Counted from the stretch's first letter, positions 51,838 to 61,128 are shown. The stretch is DNA of 64,000 nucleotides from Bradyrhizobium sp. AUGA SZCCT0176 (GCF_018130145.1 NZ_JAFCMB010000007.1:268032-332031), one strand, 5' to 3'. The notes: generated by a model not told the origin, from the letters alone. Numbers and translations are program-made.

Positions 51838-52284
51838 TTATTTCGGGATTTCCCCAAACGTCTTTCCGACCGGCAGCACCGCGTGCCGGACCAGCCGCGA
51901 ATCCTCCACCGCCGCCTGGCGGTGCTTCACCGCCTCGCGATACGCAGGGTCGCGGATCATCTCGGCGAAGGCGGCGACACTTGGATATTCGGCGATGAAG
52001 CAATGATCCCAGCGCTCTTCCGCCGGCCCGATCAGCATCAGTTCGAACCGTCCCTGCCAGACGATCCGCCCGCCGAGCCGTTCGAACACCGGCCCGCTTT
52101 CCCGTCCATACGCCGCATAGGCTTCAGCCCCTGACGCCTTGCGGCCGTCGGGATAGGCAGCTTGTTCCCGCAGACGGACCAGATTGAGCATGTGGATCGG
52201 GCCCGGCCGGTCATTGGCCCGAAATTGCGCGAACACTTCCTTGGTCGGATCGATGTGGCCCATGGCGGCTTCCCTTGCTGACAT
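51838..52284 (-). CDS. DUF1330-domain protein
   Basis: A 148-aa protein with a DUF1330 dimeric alpha/beta-barrel domain (GPIHMLNLVRLREQAAYPDG; AYAAYGRESGPVFERLGGRIVWQGRFELMLIGP; WDHCFIAEYPSVAAFAEMIRDPAYREAVKHRQAAVEDSRL). Function unknown. Starts at 52284 (AAAGGAAC upstream) or 52263 (AAGGGA upstream) are both plausible. It is divergent from the PBP1A gene. Confidence 0.8.
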   Translation of the reverse strand: MSAREAAMGHIDPTKEVFAQFRANDRPGPIHMLNLVRLREQAAYPDGRKASGAEAYAAYGRESGPVFERLGGRIVWQGRFELMLIGPAEERWDHCFIAEYPSVAAFAEMIRDPAYREAVKHRQAAVEDSRLVRHAVLPVGKTFGEIPK

Positions 52285-52402
52285 ATGCTGTTCCTTTAGC
52301 ACGCGCCGCCGCACCTCCTAATCCCGCGTTAACCTCTCCGTAACCGCCCCTTAAACTGCGAACGTTAGCTTGCGGCGGGCGGGATGTGAGCAGCGTTTGC
52401 GT

Positions 52403-54661
52403 ATGGCGTGGGGACGGAAAAAGAGCGGCGGCCGCAAGGAACCGCAATTCGGGCTCGCCGCCGCGCTGAGCGAATTGCGGCTGTCGCCGCAGGACCGCGT
52501 CCCGTCCGGCGACGACAAGCCGAAAAAATCATCCGCCAAGCGTAAACCTGAAAACGATGACGACGAGCCGCCGCGCGAGCGCAAGCCGCGCGCTGGCCGC
52601 AGCGGCGCCAAGCGCCGGTCGAAATCACGCGGTGGATTCCGCATCGGCCGGCTGTTCTATTGGGGCGCGGTGCTCGGCCTGTGGGCTGCGATCGCGATCG
52701 TCGGCGTCATCATCTGGGTCGGCGCGCACCTGCCGGCGATCCAGTCGCTGGCAATTCCAAAACGACCGCCGACCATCCAGATCGTCGGCCTCGACGGCAG
52801 CGTGCTGGCCTCGCGCGGCGAAATGGCCGGCGCCAATGTCTCGCTGAGGGATTTGCCGCCCTATCTGCCGAAAGCGTTCATCGCGATCGAGGACCGCCGC
52901 TTCTATTCGCATTACGGCGTCGATCCGATCGGCATCGCGCGGGCGGCGGTCACCAACGTCATGCATCGCGGCGTCTCGCAGGGCGGCTCGACACTGACCC
53001 AGCAGCTCGCGAAGAACCTGTTCCTGACCCAGGAACGCACCATCGCGCGCAAGCTGCAGGAAGTGGAACTCGCGATCTGGCTGGAGCGCAAGCATTCCAA
53101 ATCGGAAATCCTCGAGCTCTATCTCAACCGCGTCTATTTCGGCTCCGGCGCCTATGGCGTCGAGGCCGCGGCGCAACGCTATTTCGGCAAGTCCGCCAAG
53201 AACGTCACGATCGCGGAAGCGGCGATGCTGGCGGGCCTCGTCAAGTCGCCGTCGCGGCTGGCGCCGAACCGCAATCCGGAAGGCGCGGAAGCGCGCGCCC
53301 AGATCGTGCTCGCGGCGATGGCGGATGCCAAATTCATCACCGACGCGCAGGCCCAAGCCTCGATCGGCCACCCGTCCTATAATGTGAAGCCGGTCGGCGC
53401 CGGTACCGTCAATTACGTCGCCGACTGGATCGGCGAAGTGCTCGACGATCTGGTCGGCCAGATCGAACAGAGCATCGTGGTCGAGACCACGATCGATCCC
53501 AAACTGCAAAGCGTGGCGGAAGCCTCCATCATCGACGAACTCGCCGCCAAGAGCGTGAAGTTCAACGTCACGCAGGGCGCGCTGGTGGCGATGACGCCGG
53601 ATGGCGCGGTCCGCGCCATGGTCGGCGGGAGGAATTATGCCGAGAGCCAGTACAACCGCGCGGTTACCGCCAAGCGCCAGCCCGGCTCGGCCTTCAAGCC
53701 GTTCGTCTATCTGACCGCGATCGAGGCGGGATTGACGCCTGAGACGATCCGGCAGGATTCGCCTGTTGATATCAAGGGCTGGCGGCCTGAGAACTACACC
53801 CATGAATATTTCGGATCGGTGACGCTGACCCAGGCGCTTTCGATGTCGCTCAACACGGTGGCGGTGCGGCTCGGCATCGAAGTCGGCGCCAAGAGCGTGG
53901 TGCGGACCGCGCACCGGCTCGGCATTTCCTCGAAGCTGGACGCCAACGCCTCGATTGCGCTCGGCACCTCGGAAGTCTCGGTCATCGAGCTGGTCGGCGC
54001 CTTTGCGCCGTTCGCCAATGGCGGGCTCGGGGTTTCCCCGCATGTCGTGACCAAAATCCGCACCAATGAAGGCAAGGTGCTGTATGCGCGGCAGCCGGAT
54101 CAGCTGAGCCAGGTGATCGAGCCGCGGCACGTCGCGATGATGAACACCATGATGCAGGAGACGCTGCTGTCGGGCACCGCGCGCAAGGCGGAGCTTCCGG
54201 GCTGGATGGCCGCCGGCAAGACCGGCACCAGTCAGGATTTCCGCGACGCCTGGTTCATCGGCTACACCGCAAATCTCGTTACCGGCGTCTGGCTTGGCAA
54301 TGACGACAACTCGCCGACCAAGAAGGCCACCGGTGGCGGCTTGCCGGTCGAGGTCTGGACCCGCTTCATGCGATCGGCCCACCAGGGCGTGCCGGTTGCG
54401 AACCTGCCGAAATCACAAGCCGGCGGCGGTGGCCTGCTCTCAAATCTGTTCCCCGCCTCGCAAGTCAACGCGCCGCCACAGCCATCGTATCAGCCATCCG
54501 CGCAAGCGCCGGTGCCGCTTGCACCGATCCCCTCAGGCGGCGGCTATCGCCAGCCACCGACGCGCACATCGGCGCCACCGCCCAATCCATCGGCACGCCC
54601 GGAGGCGGCCGCGGGACTGGATGGATGGCTGATGGACCGAGTGTTCGGCGGAAATCGCTAG
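52403..54661 (+). CDS. Penicillin-binding protein 1A, bifunctional
   Basis: A 752-aa class A PBP that polymerises and crosslinks peptidoglycan at the inner membrane. A basic cytoplasmic tail of about 85 residues (rich in Lys, Arg, Asp) precedes one transmembrane helix (about 90-113). The GT51 domain has EDRRFYSHYGVD, GGSTLTQQLAKN and RKLQEVELAIWLERKHSKSEILELYLNRVYFG. The transpeptidase has SAFKP (nucleophile Ser), SMSLN and KTGTS. A proline-rich C-terminal tail (QPSYQPSAQAPVPLAPIP) follows. The start at 52403 (MAWGRKK) is preferred to one 33 bases upstream. Confidence 0.95.
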   Translation: MAWGRKKSGGRKEPQFGLAAALSELRLSPQDRVPSGDDKPKKSSAKRKPENDDDEPPRERKPRAGRSGAKRRSKSRGGFRIGRLFYWGAVLGLWAAIAIVGVIIWVGAHLPAIQSLAIPKRPPTIQIVGLDGSVLASRGEMAGANVSLRDLPPYLPKAFIAIEDRRFYSHYGVDPIGIARAAVTNVMHRGVSQGGSTLTQQLAKNLFLTQERTIARKLQEVELAIWLERKHSKSEILELYLNRVYFGSGAYGVEAAAQRYFGKSAKNVTIAEAAMLAGLVKSPSRLAPNRNPEGAEARAQIVLAAMADAKFITDAQAQASIGHPSYNVKPVGAGTVNYVADWIGEVLDDLVGQIEQSIVVETTIDPKLQSVAEASIIDELAAKSVKFNVTQGALVAMTPDGAVRAMVGGRNYAESQYNRAVTAKRQPGSAFKPFVYLTAIEAGLTPETIRQDSPVDIKGWRPENYTHEYFGSVTLTQALSMSLNTVAVRLGIEVGAKSVVRTAHRLGISSKLDANASIALGTSEVSVIELVGAFAPFANGGLGVSPHVVTKIRTNEGKVLYARQPDQLSQVIEPRHVAMMNTMMQETLLSGTARKAELPGWMAAGKTGTSQDFRDAWFIGYTANLVTGVWLGNDDNSPTKKATGGGLPVEVWTRFMRSAHQGVPVANLPKSQAGGGGLLSNLFPASQVNAPPQPSYQPSAQAPVPLAPIPSGGGYRQPPTRTSAPPPNPSARPEAAAGLDGWLMDRVFGGNR

Positions 54662-54662
54662 A

Positions 54663-54685
54663 CCGCAGGCCGCAGGCCGCAGGCC
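54663..54685. repeat. Short tandem repeat, CCGCAGG x3
   Basis: Three exact copies of the 7-base unit CCGCAGG (54663-54683) plus two bases of a fourth lie directly after the PBP1A stop codon. Such a tract can vary in number by slippage, but it is outside the coding region. Confidence 0.85.
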
Positions 54686-54691
54686 CAAAAT

Positions 54692-54724
54692 CGCGAAAAC
54701 AACCCCATGCAAAGTAGAATGGGG
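54692..54724 (-). terminator. Possible terminator for the YgjP-like gene
   Basis: Read on the minus strand, CCCCAT (54719-54724) pairs with ATGGGG (54703-54708), followed by TTGTTTTCG. The stem is short and the T run is interrupted, so this is a weak prediction. It lies 15 bases after the stop of the minus-strand gene. Confidence 0.4.
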
Positions 54725-54738
54725 CCCGGTTCTCCGAC

Positions 54739-55494
54739 TTAGTCCTCGACCCCGTAACGGTGCAGGTCGTTGCCGTGGGTATCGAGCCAGGACTTCGCGC
54801 GCTCGACATGGCCGCAGACTTTCGCGACGACCCGCCAGAACCGCGCCGAATGGTTCATCTCGACCAGATGCGCGACCTCATGGGCGGCAAGATAGTCCAG
54901 CACAAAGGGCGGTGCGAGGATCAGCCGCCAGGAAAACGACAATGATCCGGCCGAGGTGCAGGAGCCCCAGCGGCTCGATTGATCGCGGATCGACACCCGC
55001 TTGACCCTGACGCCGAGTTCTTCCGCATAGGCCAATGATGCCTTGTGCAGATCCTTGCGCGCTTCACGCTTGAGGTAATCATGGACGCGGCGGTCCATGT
55101 GGTCGGCGCCGCCGGCGACGCAGAGAACTTTCTCGCCGCTGTCGCGGGTTTCGGTCCACACCGTGCCGCGCTCGCCGGCACGATGCACGATGCGGTGCGG
55201 AACACCGCGGAGCGGTACCACTGTGCCAGCATGAAACGGTGCGGCCTTCGGCAGGCGACCGAGACGTGCGGCGATCCAACCGCCATGAAGCTGCGCAAAA
55301 TCCTTTGCTTCCGCCAGCGTGCCGCGCGGCGGCATGGTCAGGATCGCCTCGCGATCGGTCGGATGAATGCGTAACGTGTAACGGCGCGCGCGGCGGTGCC
55401 GACGCAGCCGAATCGCAAAGAATTGCGAGCCGTGTTTGACCAAAAGAGTCGCGGGTTCGGCGGGCCGCCGATAGAGGAGGGCGCGAGTAGCCAT
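54739..55494 (-). CDS. YgjP/DUF45-family zinc metallohydrolase
   Basis: A 251-aa YgjP-like (M48-related) protein. The zinc motif is HEVAH in LDYLAAHEVAHLVEMNHSARFW, with the third ligand His in MNHSARFW; RDQSSRWGSCTSAGSLSFSWRLILAP is the conserved family core. The ATG at 55492-55494 (MATRALLYR) is chosen; an upstream extension of 32 residues has no family sequence. The role (possibly a protease or nucleotide-linked hydrolase) is not established. It is convergent with the PBP1A gene. Confidence 0.83.
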   Translation of the reverse strand: MATRALLYRRPAEPATLLVKHGSQFFAIRLRRHRRARRYTLRIHPTDREAILTMPPRGTLAEAKDFAQLHGGWIAARLGRLPKAAPFHAGTVVPLRGVPHRIVHRAGERGTVWTETRDSGEKVLCVAGGADHMDRRVHDYLKREARKDLHKASLAYAEELGVRVKRVSIRDQSSRWGSCTSAGSLSFSWRLILAPPFVLDYLAAHEVAHLVEMNHSARFWRVVAKVCGHVERAKSWLDTHGNDLHRYGVED

Positions 55495-55787
55495 GTCTGA
55501 CAGTCCGGGGGGCAAGAGTTCGCCCGGATTCTGCCATAACCGCTGCCACTCAAGCCGCCACTGAAACCGTTCGGCGCAAAAACAAATCATTTGCCCAATA
55601 TACAGGGGCTGGACTCTATTCCGCCCCTACCGGCAGGGGCTGGAACCAAAAATTTTCGGCTGAATCCAGCCTCACTCCTCGTTGAAAAAATGAAATGTTA
55701 CTCATTCCTTCAGCACTGCGCGAATCCAGATTCTTTTAATTGATTCAGCAACTTAGTTGAGCCGCAAAATCGATGCTGGAATCGACA

Positions 55788-57137
55788 CTATTCAGCAGCC
55801 CCAACCAATTTATCTGATGCAGCGACCAATTTCGGCTTGGTATTGGCCGAAGACAGCATGAAATCGGAAATGCGCGGCACGATTTCGGAGCGGAACCGCG
55901 AACCGTTGAACACACCGTAGTGCCCGACGCCCTTTTGCACGTAATGCACGCGGCGATGATCGGGAATCGACGTGCACAGCGAGTGCGTCGCTTCGGTTTG
56001 TCCAAGACCGGAGATGTCGTCGTTCTCGCCTTCGACCGTCATCAACGCGACGCGACGAATCTTGGACGGATCGACCAGCTTGCCGCGATGGATCATCTCG
56101 CCCTTGGGCAGCGCATGCTTGACGAACACGACGTCGACGGTCTGCAGGTAATATTCTGCGGTCAAATCCATCACCGCGAGATATTCGTCATAGAATTCGC
56201 GGTGCTTGTCGACCAGATCGCCGTCGCCCTTCACCAGATTGCTGAACAGCGCCTTGTGGGCGTCGGTGTGACGATCGAGATTCATCGTGATGAAGCCCGA
56301 AAGCTGCAGGAAGCCAGGATAGACGTCGCGCATCACGCCGGGGTGTGGGAACGGCACCTTGGTGATGACGTGGTTGCGGAACCATTCGATACCGCGCTCG
56401 GCGGCGAGATTGTTCACGGAGGTCGGATTACGGCGGGTGTCGATCGGGCCACCCATCAGCGTCATCGACAGCGGCACGAAGGGATCGTTGGCGCCTTCCA
56501 TCACGGAAACGGCTGCCAACACCGGCACCGAGGGCTGGCACACCGCGATGACATGCATGTTGCCGCCGAGCACGTGCAGCATCTCGATCACGTAGTCGAC
56601 ATAGTCGTCGAGATCGAAGCGGCCTTCCGCCAGCGGCACCATTCGCGCGTCGGACCAGTCGGTGATGTAGACTTCATGCGTCGGCAGGAAGGCTTCGACG
56701 GTACCGCGCAGCAGCGTTGCGTAGTGACCGGACATCGGCGCCACGATCAGCACCCGCGGCTGCGGACTGCGCAGCGGCCGCGTCAGCTTGCGATCGAAAT
56801 ACAGCAAACGGCAGAACGGCTTTTCCCAGATCGAGCGAACCTCGACCGGGGTGCGAACGCCGTTCACTTCGGTCGTGTCGAGGCCCCAGTCGGGCTTGCC
56901 GTAACGGCGCGTGGTGCGCTCGAACAATTCGCAGGCCGCGGCGATCGATTTGCCGAATTCGGTGTGCGACCACGGGTTAAGCGGGTTCTGAAACAGGATC
57001 TTCGTGGCATCAGTCACGGCGCGGGCCGGATTGAGCGACGCGTGGCCCATTTCGTACATCCAGTACATCGGCGTCGTAAGTGCCGGACTGCCTTCGGCCA
57101 CCAGTGGCGGTGCTCCGCCAAACTCACCAATCGGCAT
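55788..57137 (-). CDS. phaZ: Intracellular polyhydroxybutyrate depolymerase
   Basis: A 449-aa intracellular PHA depolymerase that mobilises stored PHB. The nucleophile is Cys200 in AVCQPSVP (a cysteine lipase-like box, as in Ralstonia PhaZ1), with Asp in GENDDISG and His in VGHYGVF. No signal peptide is seen, as expected. The ATG at 57135-57137 (MPIGEFGG) has AGAGGGAT upstream; an ORF start 32 residues earlier lies in the AT-rich promoter. It is 293 bases from the YgjP-like gene downstream; that gap is AT-rich and holds two CAGGGGCTGGA repeats (55603-55613, 55634-55644) but no gene. Confidence 0.93.
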   Translation of the reverse strand: MPIGEFGGAPPLVAEGSPALTTPMYWMYEMGHASLNPARAVTDATKILFQNPLNPWSHTEFGKSIAAACELFERTTRRYGKPDWGLDTTEVNGVRTPVEVRSIWEKPFCRLLYFDRKLTRPLRSPQPRVLIVAPMSGHYATLLRGTVEAFLPTHEVYITDWSDARMVPLAEGRFDLDDYVDYVIEMLHVLGGNMHVIAVCQPSVPVLAAVSVMEGANDPFVPLSMTLMGGPIDTRRNPTSVNNLAAERGIEWFRNHVITKVPFPHPGVMRDVYPGFLQLSGFITMNLDRHTDAHKALFSNLVKGDGDLVDKHREFYDEYLAVMDLTAEYYLQTVDVVFVKHALPKGEMIHRGKLVDPSKIRRVALMTVEGENDDISGLGQTEATHSLCTSIPDHRRVHYVQKGVGHYGVFNGSRFRSEIVPRISDFMLSSANTKPKLVAASDKLVGAAE

Positions 57138-57176
57138 TGAATTCTGATCCCTCTTTTGCGCCGCAACACAGTGCCG

Positions 57177-57218
57177 AATGCGCAATAATGCGTCAATGCA
57201 CACCTCCGTATATATACG
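57177..57218 (-). promoter_or_regulatory. Candidate control region of phaZ
   Basis: AATGCG (57177-57182), AATGCG (57187-57192) and AATGCA (57195-57200) recur at 8-10 base intervals, followed by the 12-bp palindrome CGTATATATACG (57207-57218). PhaR/AniA regulators of PHB genes bind TGC-rich sites, so a PHB-linked operator is possible. The palindrome may be a second site or promoter core. Confidence 0.4.
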
Positions 57219-57263
57219 TAGAGAAATGGCCAAAAACCTCAGAAATACACGGGAATTTGTGAC

Positions 57264-58082
57264 TTATTCGCCACCCCCGAGCAAAGAACCGTGGTGTTTG
57301 GCGCTGCGCAAAAGGGCAAGAAAGATCGCAAATGACGCGATAAACAGCACCGCGTTGATCGCGAGCGACCACACCATCAGGTCGGTCCGGAACACGTGGT
57401 CGATCAACAGCGCGCGCATGCCCTCGAACACGTAAGTCGGCGGCAGCGTCCAGGCGAGATATTGCAGCCAGACCGGCAGCACCGACACCGGGTAATAGAT
57501 GCAGGCGAGCGGCATCAGGCCGAACATCAGGGTCCACACGATGCTCTCGGCGCCGAGGCCATTGCGCAGCACCAGACCCGACACGAAGATCCCGATCGAC
57601 CAGCTGGTGAAGATCAAATTGCAGAAGAACGCGATCAGCGGCAGGCCGATGGCGAAAAAATTGAAGTCGAACCAGAACAGCGCCAGCAGCGTCATCGGGA
57701 TCACGCCGATCGCAAGCCGGATCAGGCTCATCACCATCAGCGAGATCAGGAACTCGATCGGCTTCAGCGGGCTCATCATCAGATTGCCGATGTTGCGCGC
57801 CCACATCTCCTCGAGGAACGAGATCGAAAAGCCGAGCTGGCCGCGGAACAGGATGTCCCACAGGATGACGGCGCCGATCAGCGAGCCGCCGGCCTGAGCG
57901 AAAAAACTCGACGTCTGTGAAATGTAGTTCTGCAGGAAACCCCAGGTGATGATCTGCAGCACCGGCCAGTAGATCAGCTCCAGAAGCCGCGGCCAGGACG
58001 ACATCAGCAAATACCAATAGCGCAGCACCATCGCGTTGATGCGGTGCACCGAAATTCCGTGATGAACGGCAACCCCGCTCAT
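57264..58082 (-). CDS. ABC-2-type exporter permease
   Basis: A 272-aa ABC-2 family membrane protein with about six helices (RLLELIYWPVLQIITWGFL; GFSISFLEEMWARNIGNLMMSPLKPIEFLISLMVM; IVWTLMFGLMPLACIYYPVSVLPVWLQYLAWTLPPTYVFEGMR). It overlaps the ATPase gene by 4 bases, so the two form an exporter. The substrate class (drug, lipid or polysaccharide) is undetermined. Confidence 0.88.
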   Translation of the reverse strand: MSGVAVHHGISVHRINAMVLRYWYLLMSSWPRLLELIYWPVLQIITWGFLQNYISQTSSFFAQAGGSLIGAVILWDILFRGQLGFSISFLEEMWARNIGNLMMSPLKPIEFLISLMVMSLIRLAIGVIPMTLLALFWFDFNFFAIGLPLIAFFCNLIFTSWSIGIFVSGLVLRNGLGAESIVWTLMFGLMPLACIYYPVSVLPVWLQYLAWTLPPTYVFEGMRALLIDHVFRTDLMVWSLAINAVLFIASFAIFLALLRSAKHHGSLLGGGE

Positions 58083-58870
58083 GGCGCGCCTTCCCTCACC
58101 CGCCCGCGTGCGACGTCGAGGAAGACTTCTTCCAATGTCGCACGGTTGTAGCGCGCCATGATCTGATCGGGACTGTCGTCATCCTCGATCCGGCCGCGTT
58201 TCATGATGATGACGCGGTCGCACAGCCGCTCCACTTCCAGCATGTTGTGCGATGCCAGCAATATCGTCGCGTCATGTGCCTTGCGATAATCCTGCAGATG
58301 CTGGCGCACCCAATCGGCCGTATCCGGATCGAGCGAGGCCGTCGGCTCGTCGAGCAGCAACAGTTGAGGCTGATTGATCAGCGCTTTCGCCAGCGCAACG
58401 CGGGTCTTCTGGCCAGCGGAAAGTTTGCCGCTGGCGCGGTCGAGGAATTCCTCGAGATCAAGATCGGCGGCAAGCTGAGCGATGCGCTCGCGCAGGTTCT
58501 CCACCGCATAGAGCCGGCCGAAGATGGTGAGATTCTGCCGCACCGTGAGCCGCATCGGCATGTCGACATAGGGGCTTTCGAAATTCATCCGGCCCAGCAC
58601 CTCGGCGCTTTGCTCGGGCATCGGATGTCCCAGCACCTGGATGCGGCCCGACGTCGGCAGCACCAGCCCCATGATCATCGCAATCGTCGTGGTCTTGCCG
58701 GCGCCGTTGCCGCCGAGCAGGCCGGTGATACTGCCGCGCGCGATGCGAAACGAGACATTATCCACCGCGCGGGTGGTCTTGTAGAGTTTGATCAGATGCG
58801 CGACCTCGATCGCGGATCCTGCCGGATCGACTGCGGGCAGCGGCATTGGCGCGGCGTCATTATTGACCAT
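58079..58870 (-). CDS. ABC exporter ATP-binding protein
   Basis: A 263-aa ATPase with Walker A GGNGAGKTT, signature LSAGQKTRVALAKAL, Walker B LLLLDEPTASLDPDTADW and H-loop SHNMLE. The variant LSAGQ signature and MNFESPYVDMPMRLTVRQNL segment are like other ABC-2 drug/antibiotic-type ATPases. It is the first gene of the exporter operon; a long palindromic element lies between it and divergent regB. Confidence 0.9.
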   Translation of the reverse strand: MVNNDAAPMPLPAVDPAGSAIEVAHLIKLYKTTRAVDNVSFRIARGSITGLLGGNGAGKTTTIAMIMGLVLPTSGRIQVLGHPMPEQSAEVLGRMNFESPYVDMPMRLTVRQNLTIFGRLYAVENLRERIAQLAADLDLEEFLDRASGKLSAGQKTRVALAKALINQPQLLLLDEPTASLDPDTADWVRQHLQDYRKAHDATILLASHNMLEVERLCDRVIIMKRGRIEDDDSPDQIMARYNRATLEEVFLDVARGRVREGAP

Positions 58871-58915
58871 TTGGCCCTGTTCATTGGGCTATTGCAGCGG
58901 CTAGTGCAAGAAGGT

Positions 58916-59074
58916 CGTCATGGCCGGGCGTAGCGGTCCGAAGGACGGCGTCGCTTCCGCTCGCCTATGTCCCGGGCATCCACCACTTTCTTTCTTGCAG
59001 CCAAGACGCGGATGGCCGGGGATAGGCGAGCGAAAGCGACGCCGTCCTTCAGACCGCTACGCCCGGCCATGACG
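58916..59074. repeat. Long palindromic element between ABC exporter and regB
   Basis: Perfect 23-bp arms at 58916-58938 (CGTCATGGCCGGGCGTAGCG...) and 59052-59074 continue inward with only a few mismatches (AAGGACGGCGTCGCTT, CGCTCGCCTAT) so that arms of about 68 bp enclose a short centre. It lies in the shared upstream region of two divergent operons and would form a very long hairpin or cruciform. Confidence 0.82.
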
Positions 59075-59138
59075 GAGAAATACCGACGGAATCGGGCGCG
59101 AATTTGTGATCGCGGCGCCACGCGGCTAAAGTTGCGGA

Positions 59139-60488
59139 ATGACTGAAATTTCCAGCTCCGATTTTCGCCATCCACTCCGCCACGTCCGTCTCGATACGAT
59201 ATTGCGGCTGCGCTGGCTGGCGGCGCTCGGCCAGCTCAGCGCGATCTTCATCGTGGCGCACGGGCTGGAATTCGACGTTGCCATTATTCCTTGCGTCGCC
59301 ATTGTCGGCCTCTCGGCGCTGGTCAATCTCGCACTGCAGATCGCGTTCAATCCGATGCAGCGGCTGGAACCGGTCTATGCGGCCGCATTGCTTGCGCTCA
59401 ACATCGTCGAACTTGCGGCGCTGCTGTTCCTCACCGGCGGGCTGCAAAATCCGTTCTCGTTCCTGTTCCTGGCCCCCGTCCTGATCTCGGCGACGGCGCT
59501 GCCGATCCGGCTGACCATTGCACTTGGTGTGCTCGCGGTTGCCTGCGCCTCCGCACTGGTGTTTTTCCATCTGCCGCTGCCGTGGGACAGCGACGATCCG
59601 CTGGTGCTGCCGCCGATCTACCTGTTCGGCGTCTGGCTCTCGATCCTGGTCGCGATCGGCGTCACCTCGCTCTATGCGTTCCAGGTCACCGAGGAGTCCC
59701 GGAAACTGTCTGACGCACTGGCCGCCACCGAACTGGTGCTGACCCGCGAGCAGCACCTTACCCAGATCGACGGCCTTGCCGCCGCAGCCGCGCACGAACT
59801 CGGCACGCCGCTGTCGACGATCTTCCTGATTTCGCGCGAACTCGAAAAGACGGTTGACGGCAACGAACAGCTCGCCGGCGACCTCAAAACCCTGCGCGAG
59901 CAGGCGCAACGCTGCCGCGAAATTCTGGCCAAGATCACCCAGCTCTCCTCCTCCGGCGCACCGTTCGATCGGATGCCGCTGTCGACGCTGATCGAGGAAA
60001 CGGTTGCACCGCACCGCGATTTCGGCGTCGCCATCAAGGTGCGGCTAGCGGTCGCAGCGACGCGTGAACCGGTCGGCGCCCGTAACCCCGCCGTCCTCTA
60101 TGGCGTTGGCAATATTCTGGAAAATGCGGTCGATTTCGCCCGGACCACGGTCGAGGTCAACGCCTGGTGGAACGCCGATACGGTCGAGATGATCATTTCC
60201 GACGACGGCCCGGGCATCGCCCCCGCCATGCTGAAACGCATCGGCGAGCCCTATTTATCGCGGCGGCGCAGCACCGATGAGGACCAAAGCGCGCGGGCCG
60301 GCCTTGGGCTCGGCATCTTCATCGCCCGTACCCTGCTGGAGCGCACCGGCGCCAAGGTCTCGTTTACCAACCGGACCTTTCCCGATCACGGCGCTGTGGT
60401 ACAAATCGTCTGGCCGCGCGAACGCTTCGAAGCGGACGACACGGCGGCCGATAATGCCTCCTGGAACGGTTCCAACGACCGGGAATGA
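59139..60488 (+). CDS. regB: Redox-sensing sensor histidine kinase RegB/RegS
   Basis: A 449-aa RegB/PrrB/ActS/RegS-type kinase with about six N-terminal helices. GGLQNPF at 100-106 is the quinone-sensing loop. The H-box is AAAAHELGTPLSTI (His219) and redox Cys259 (QRCREIL) matches the cysteine whose disulfide inactivates Rhodobacter RegB. The ATPase has N-box NILENAVDFA and G motifs SDDGPGIAP and GLGLGIF. With RegR it controls nitrogen fixation, respiratory and redox genes in relatives. The ATG at 59139 is close behind the long palindrome; regR follows 85 bases later. Confidence 0.94.
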   Translation: MTEISSSDFRHPLRHVRLDTILRLRWLAALGQLSAIFIVAHGLEFDVAIIPCVAIVGLSALVNLALQIAFNPMQRLEPVYAAALLALNIVELAALLFLTGGLQNPFSFLFLAPVLISATALPIRLTIALGVLAVACASALVFFHLPLPWDSDDPLVLPPIYLFGVWLSILVAIGVTSLYAFQVTEESRKLSDALAATELVLTREQHLTQIDGLAAAAAHELGTPLSTIFLISRELEKTVDGNEQLAGDLKTLREQAQRCREILAKITQLSSSGAPFDRMPLSTLIEETVAPHRDFGVAIKVRLAVAATREPVGARNPAVLYGVGNILENAVDFARTTVEVNAWWNADTVEMIISDDGPGIAPAMLKRIGEPYLSRRRSTDEDQSARAGLGLGIFIARTLLERTGAKVSFTNRTFPDHGAVVQIVWPRERFEADDTAADNASWNGSNDRE

Positions 60489-60573
60489 CACCCTGATCGA
60501 CTATTGAGGGCCTTGGCAGCGCCGTCTGGTAGCGCCATATCTTGTTGAACCTGCAACCGGGGGATACCCGACC

Positions 60574-61128
60574 TTGAACGCCATCACCGAACTGAACGAC
60601 CTCACCGACCGCTCGCTCTTGATCGTCGAGGACGACAAGCCGTTTCTGGAGCGCCTGTCGCGCGCGATGGAAAGCCGCGGCTTCGCCGTGACGTCGTGCG
60701 ATACCGTGTCCGACGGTCTCGCCCAGATCGGCCGTTCCGCGCCGGCTTTCGCCGTGGTGGATCTGCGGCTCGGCGACGGTAACGGGCTCGACGTGGTATC
60801 GGCGCTGAAGCGCAAGCGCCCCGAGGCGCGCGCGATCGTGCTGACCGGTTACGGCAACATCGCCACCGCCGTCACGGCGGTGAAGATGGGCGCGGTCGAC
60901 TATCTCTCGAAGCCCGCCGACGCCGATGACGTGGTCGCCGCGTTGCTCGCCAGCGGCACCGAGAAATCCGAACTGCCGGCGAACCCGATGTCGGCGGACC
61001 GCGTGCGCTGGGAACACATCCAGCGGATCTATGAAATGTGCAACCGCAACGTCTCGGAGACCGCGCGGCGCCTGAACATGCACCGCCGTACCCTGCAGCG
61101 CATTCTGGCCAAGCGCGCGCCGCGGTAA
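60574..61128 (+). CDS. regR: Response regulator RegR/RegA
   Basis: A 184-aa receiver plus Fis-type HTH regulator. Acidic pocket Asp20/Asp21 (VEDDKP), phosphoacceptor Asp63 (VVDLRLGDGNG), Thr in VLTGYGNIATAV and Lys in YLSKPADADD; the C-terminal helix-turn-helix is NVSETARRLNMHRRTLQRILAKR. It is the partner of RegB. The start is TTG at 60574 with a GGGGGA upstream; no suitable ATG precedes the conserved LTDRSLLIVEDD. Convergent with the GGDEF-EAL gene (31-base gap). Confidence 0.94.
   Translation: MNAITELNDLTDRSLLIVEDDKPFLERLSRAMESRGFAVTSCDTVSDGLAQIGRSAPAFAVVDLRLGDGNGLDVVSALKRKRPEARAIVLTGYGNIATAVTAVKMGAVDYLSKPADADDVVAALLASGTEKSELPANPMSADRVRWEHIQRIYEMCNRNVSETARRLNMHRRTLQRILAKRAPR

Noticed and set aside
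52625..54382. A 585-codon open frame on the minus strand
   Set aside because: It is antisense to the PBP1A gene, whose GT51 and transpeptidase motifs are all intact; long antisense frames are expected in GC-rich DNA.
55495..55787. Possible small gene or RNA in the AT-rich gap between the YgjP-like gene and phaZ
   Set aside because: Only two CAGGGGCTGGA direct repeats and a short GCCCCT/AGGGGC hairpin are visible; no start with a ribosome site or terminator supports a gene.
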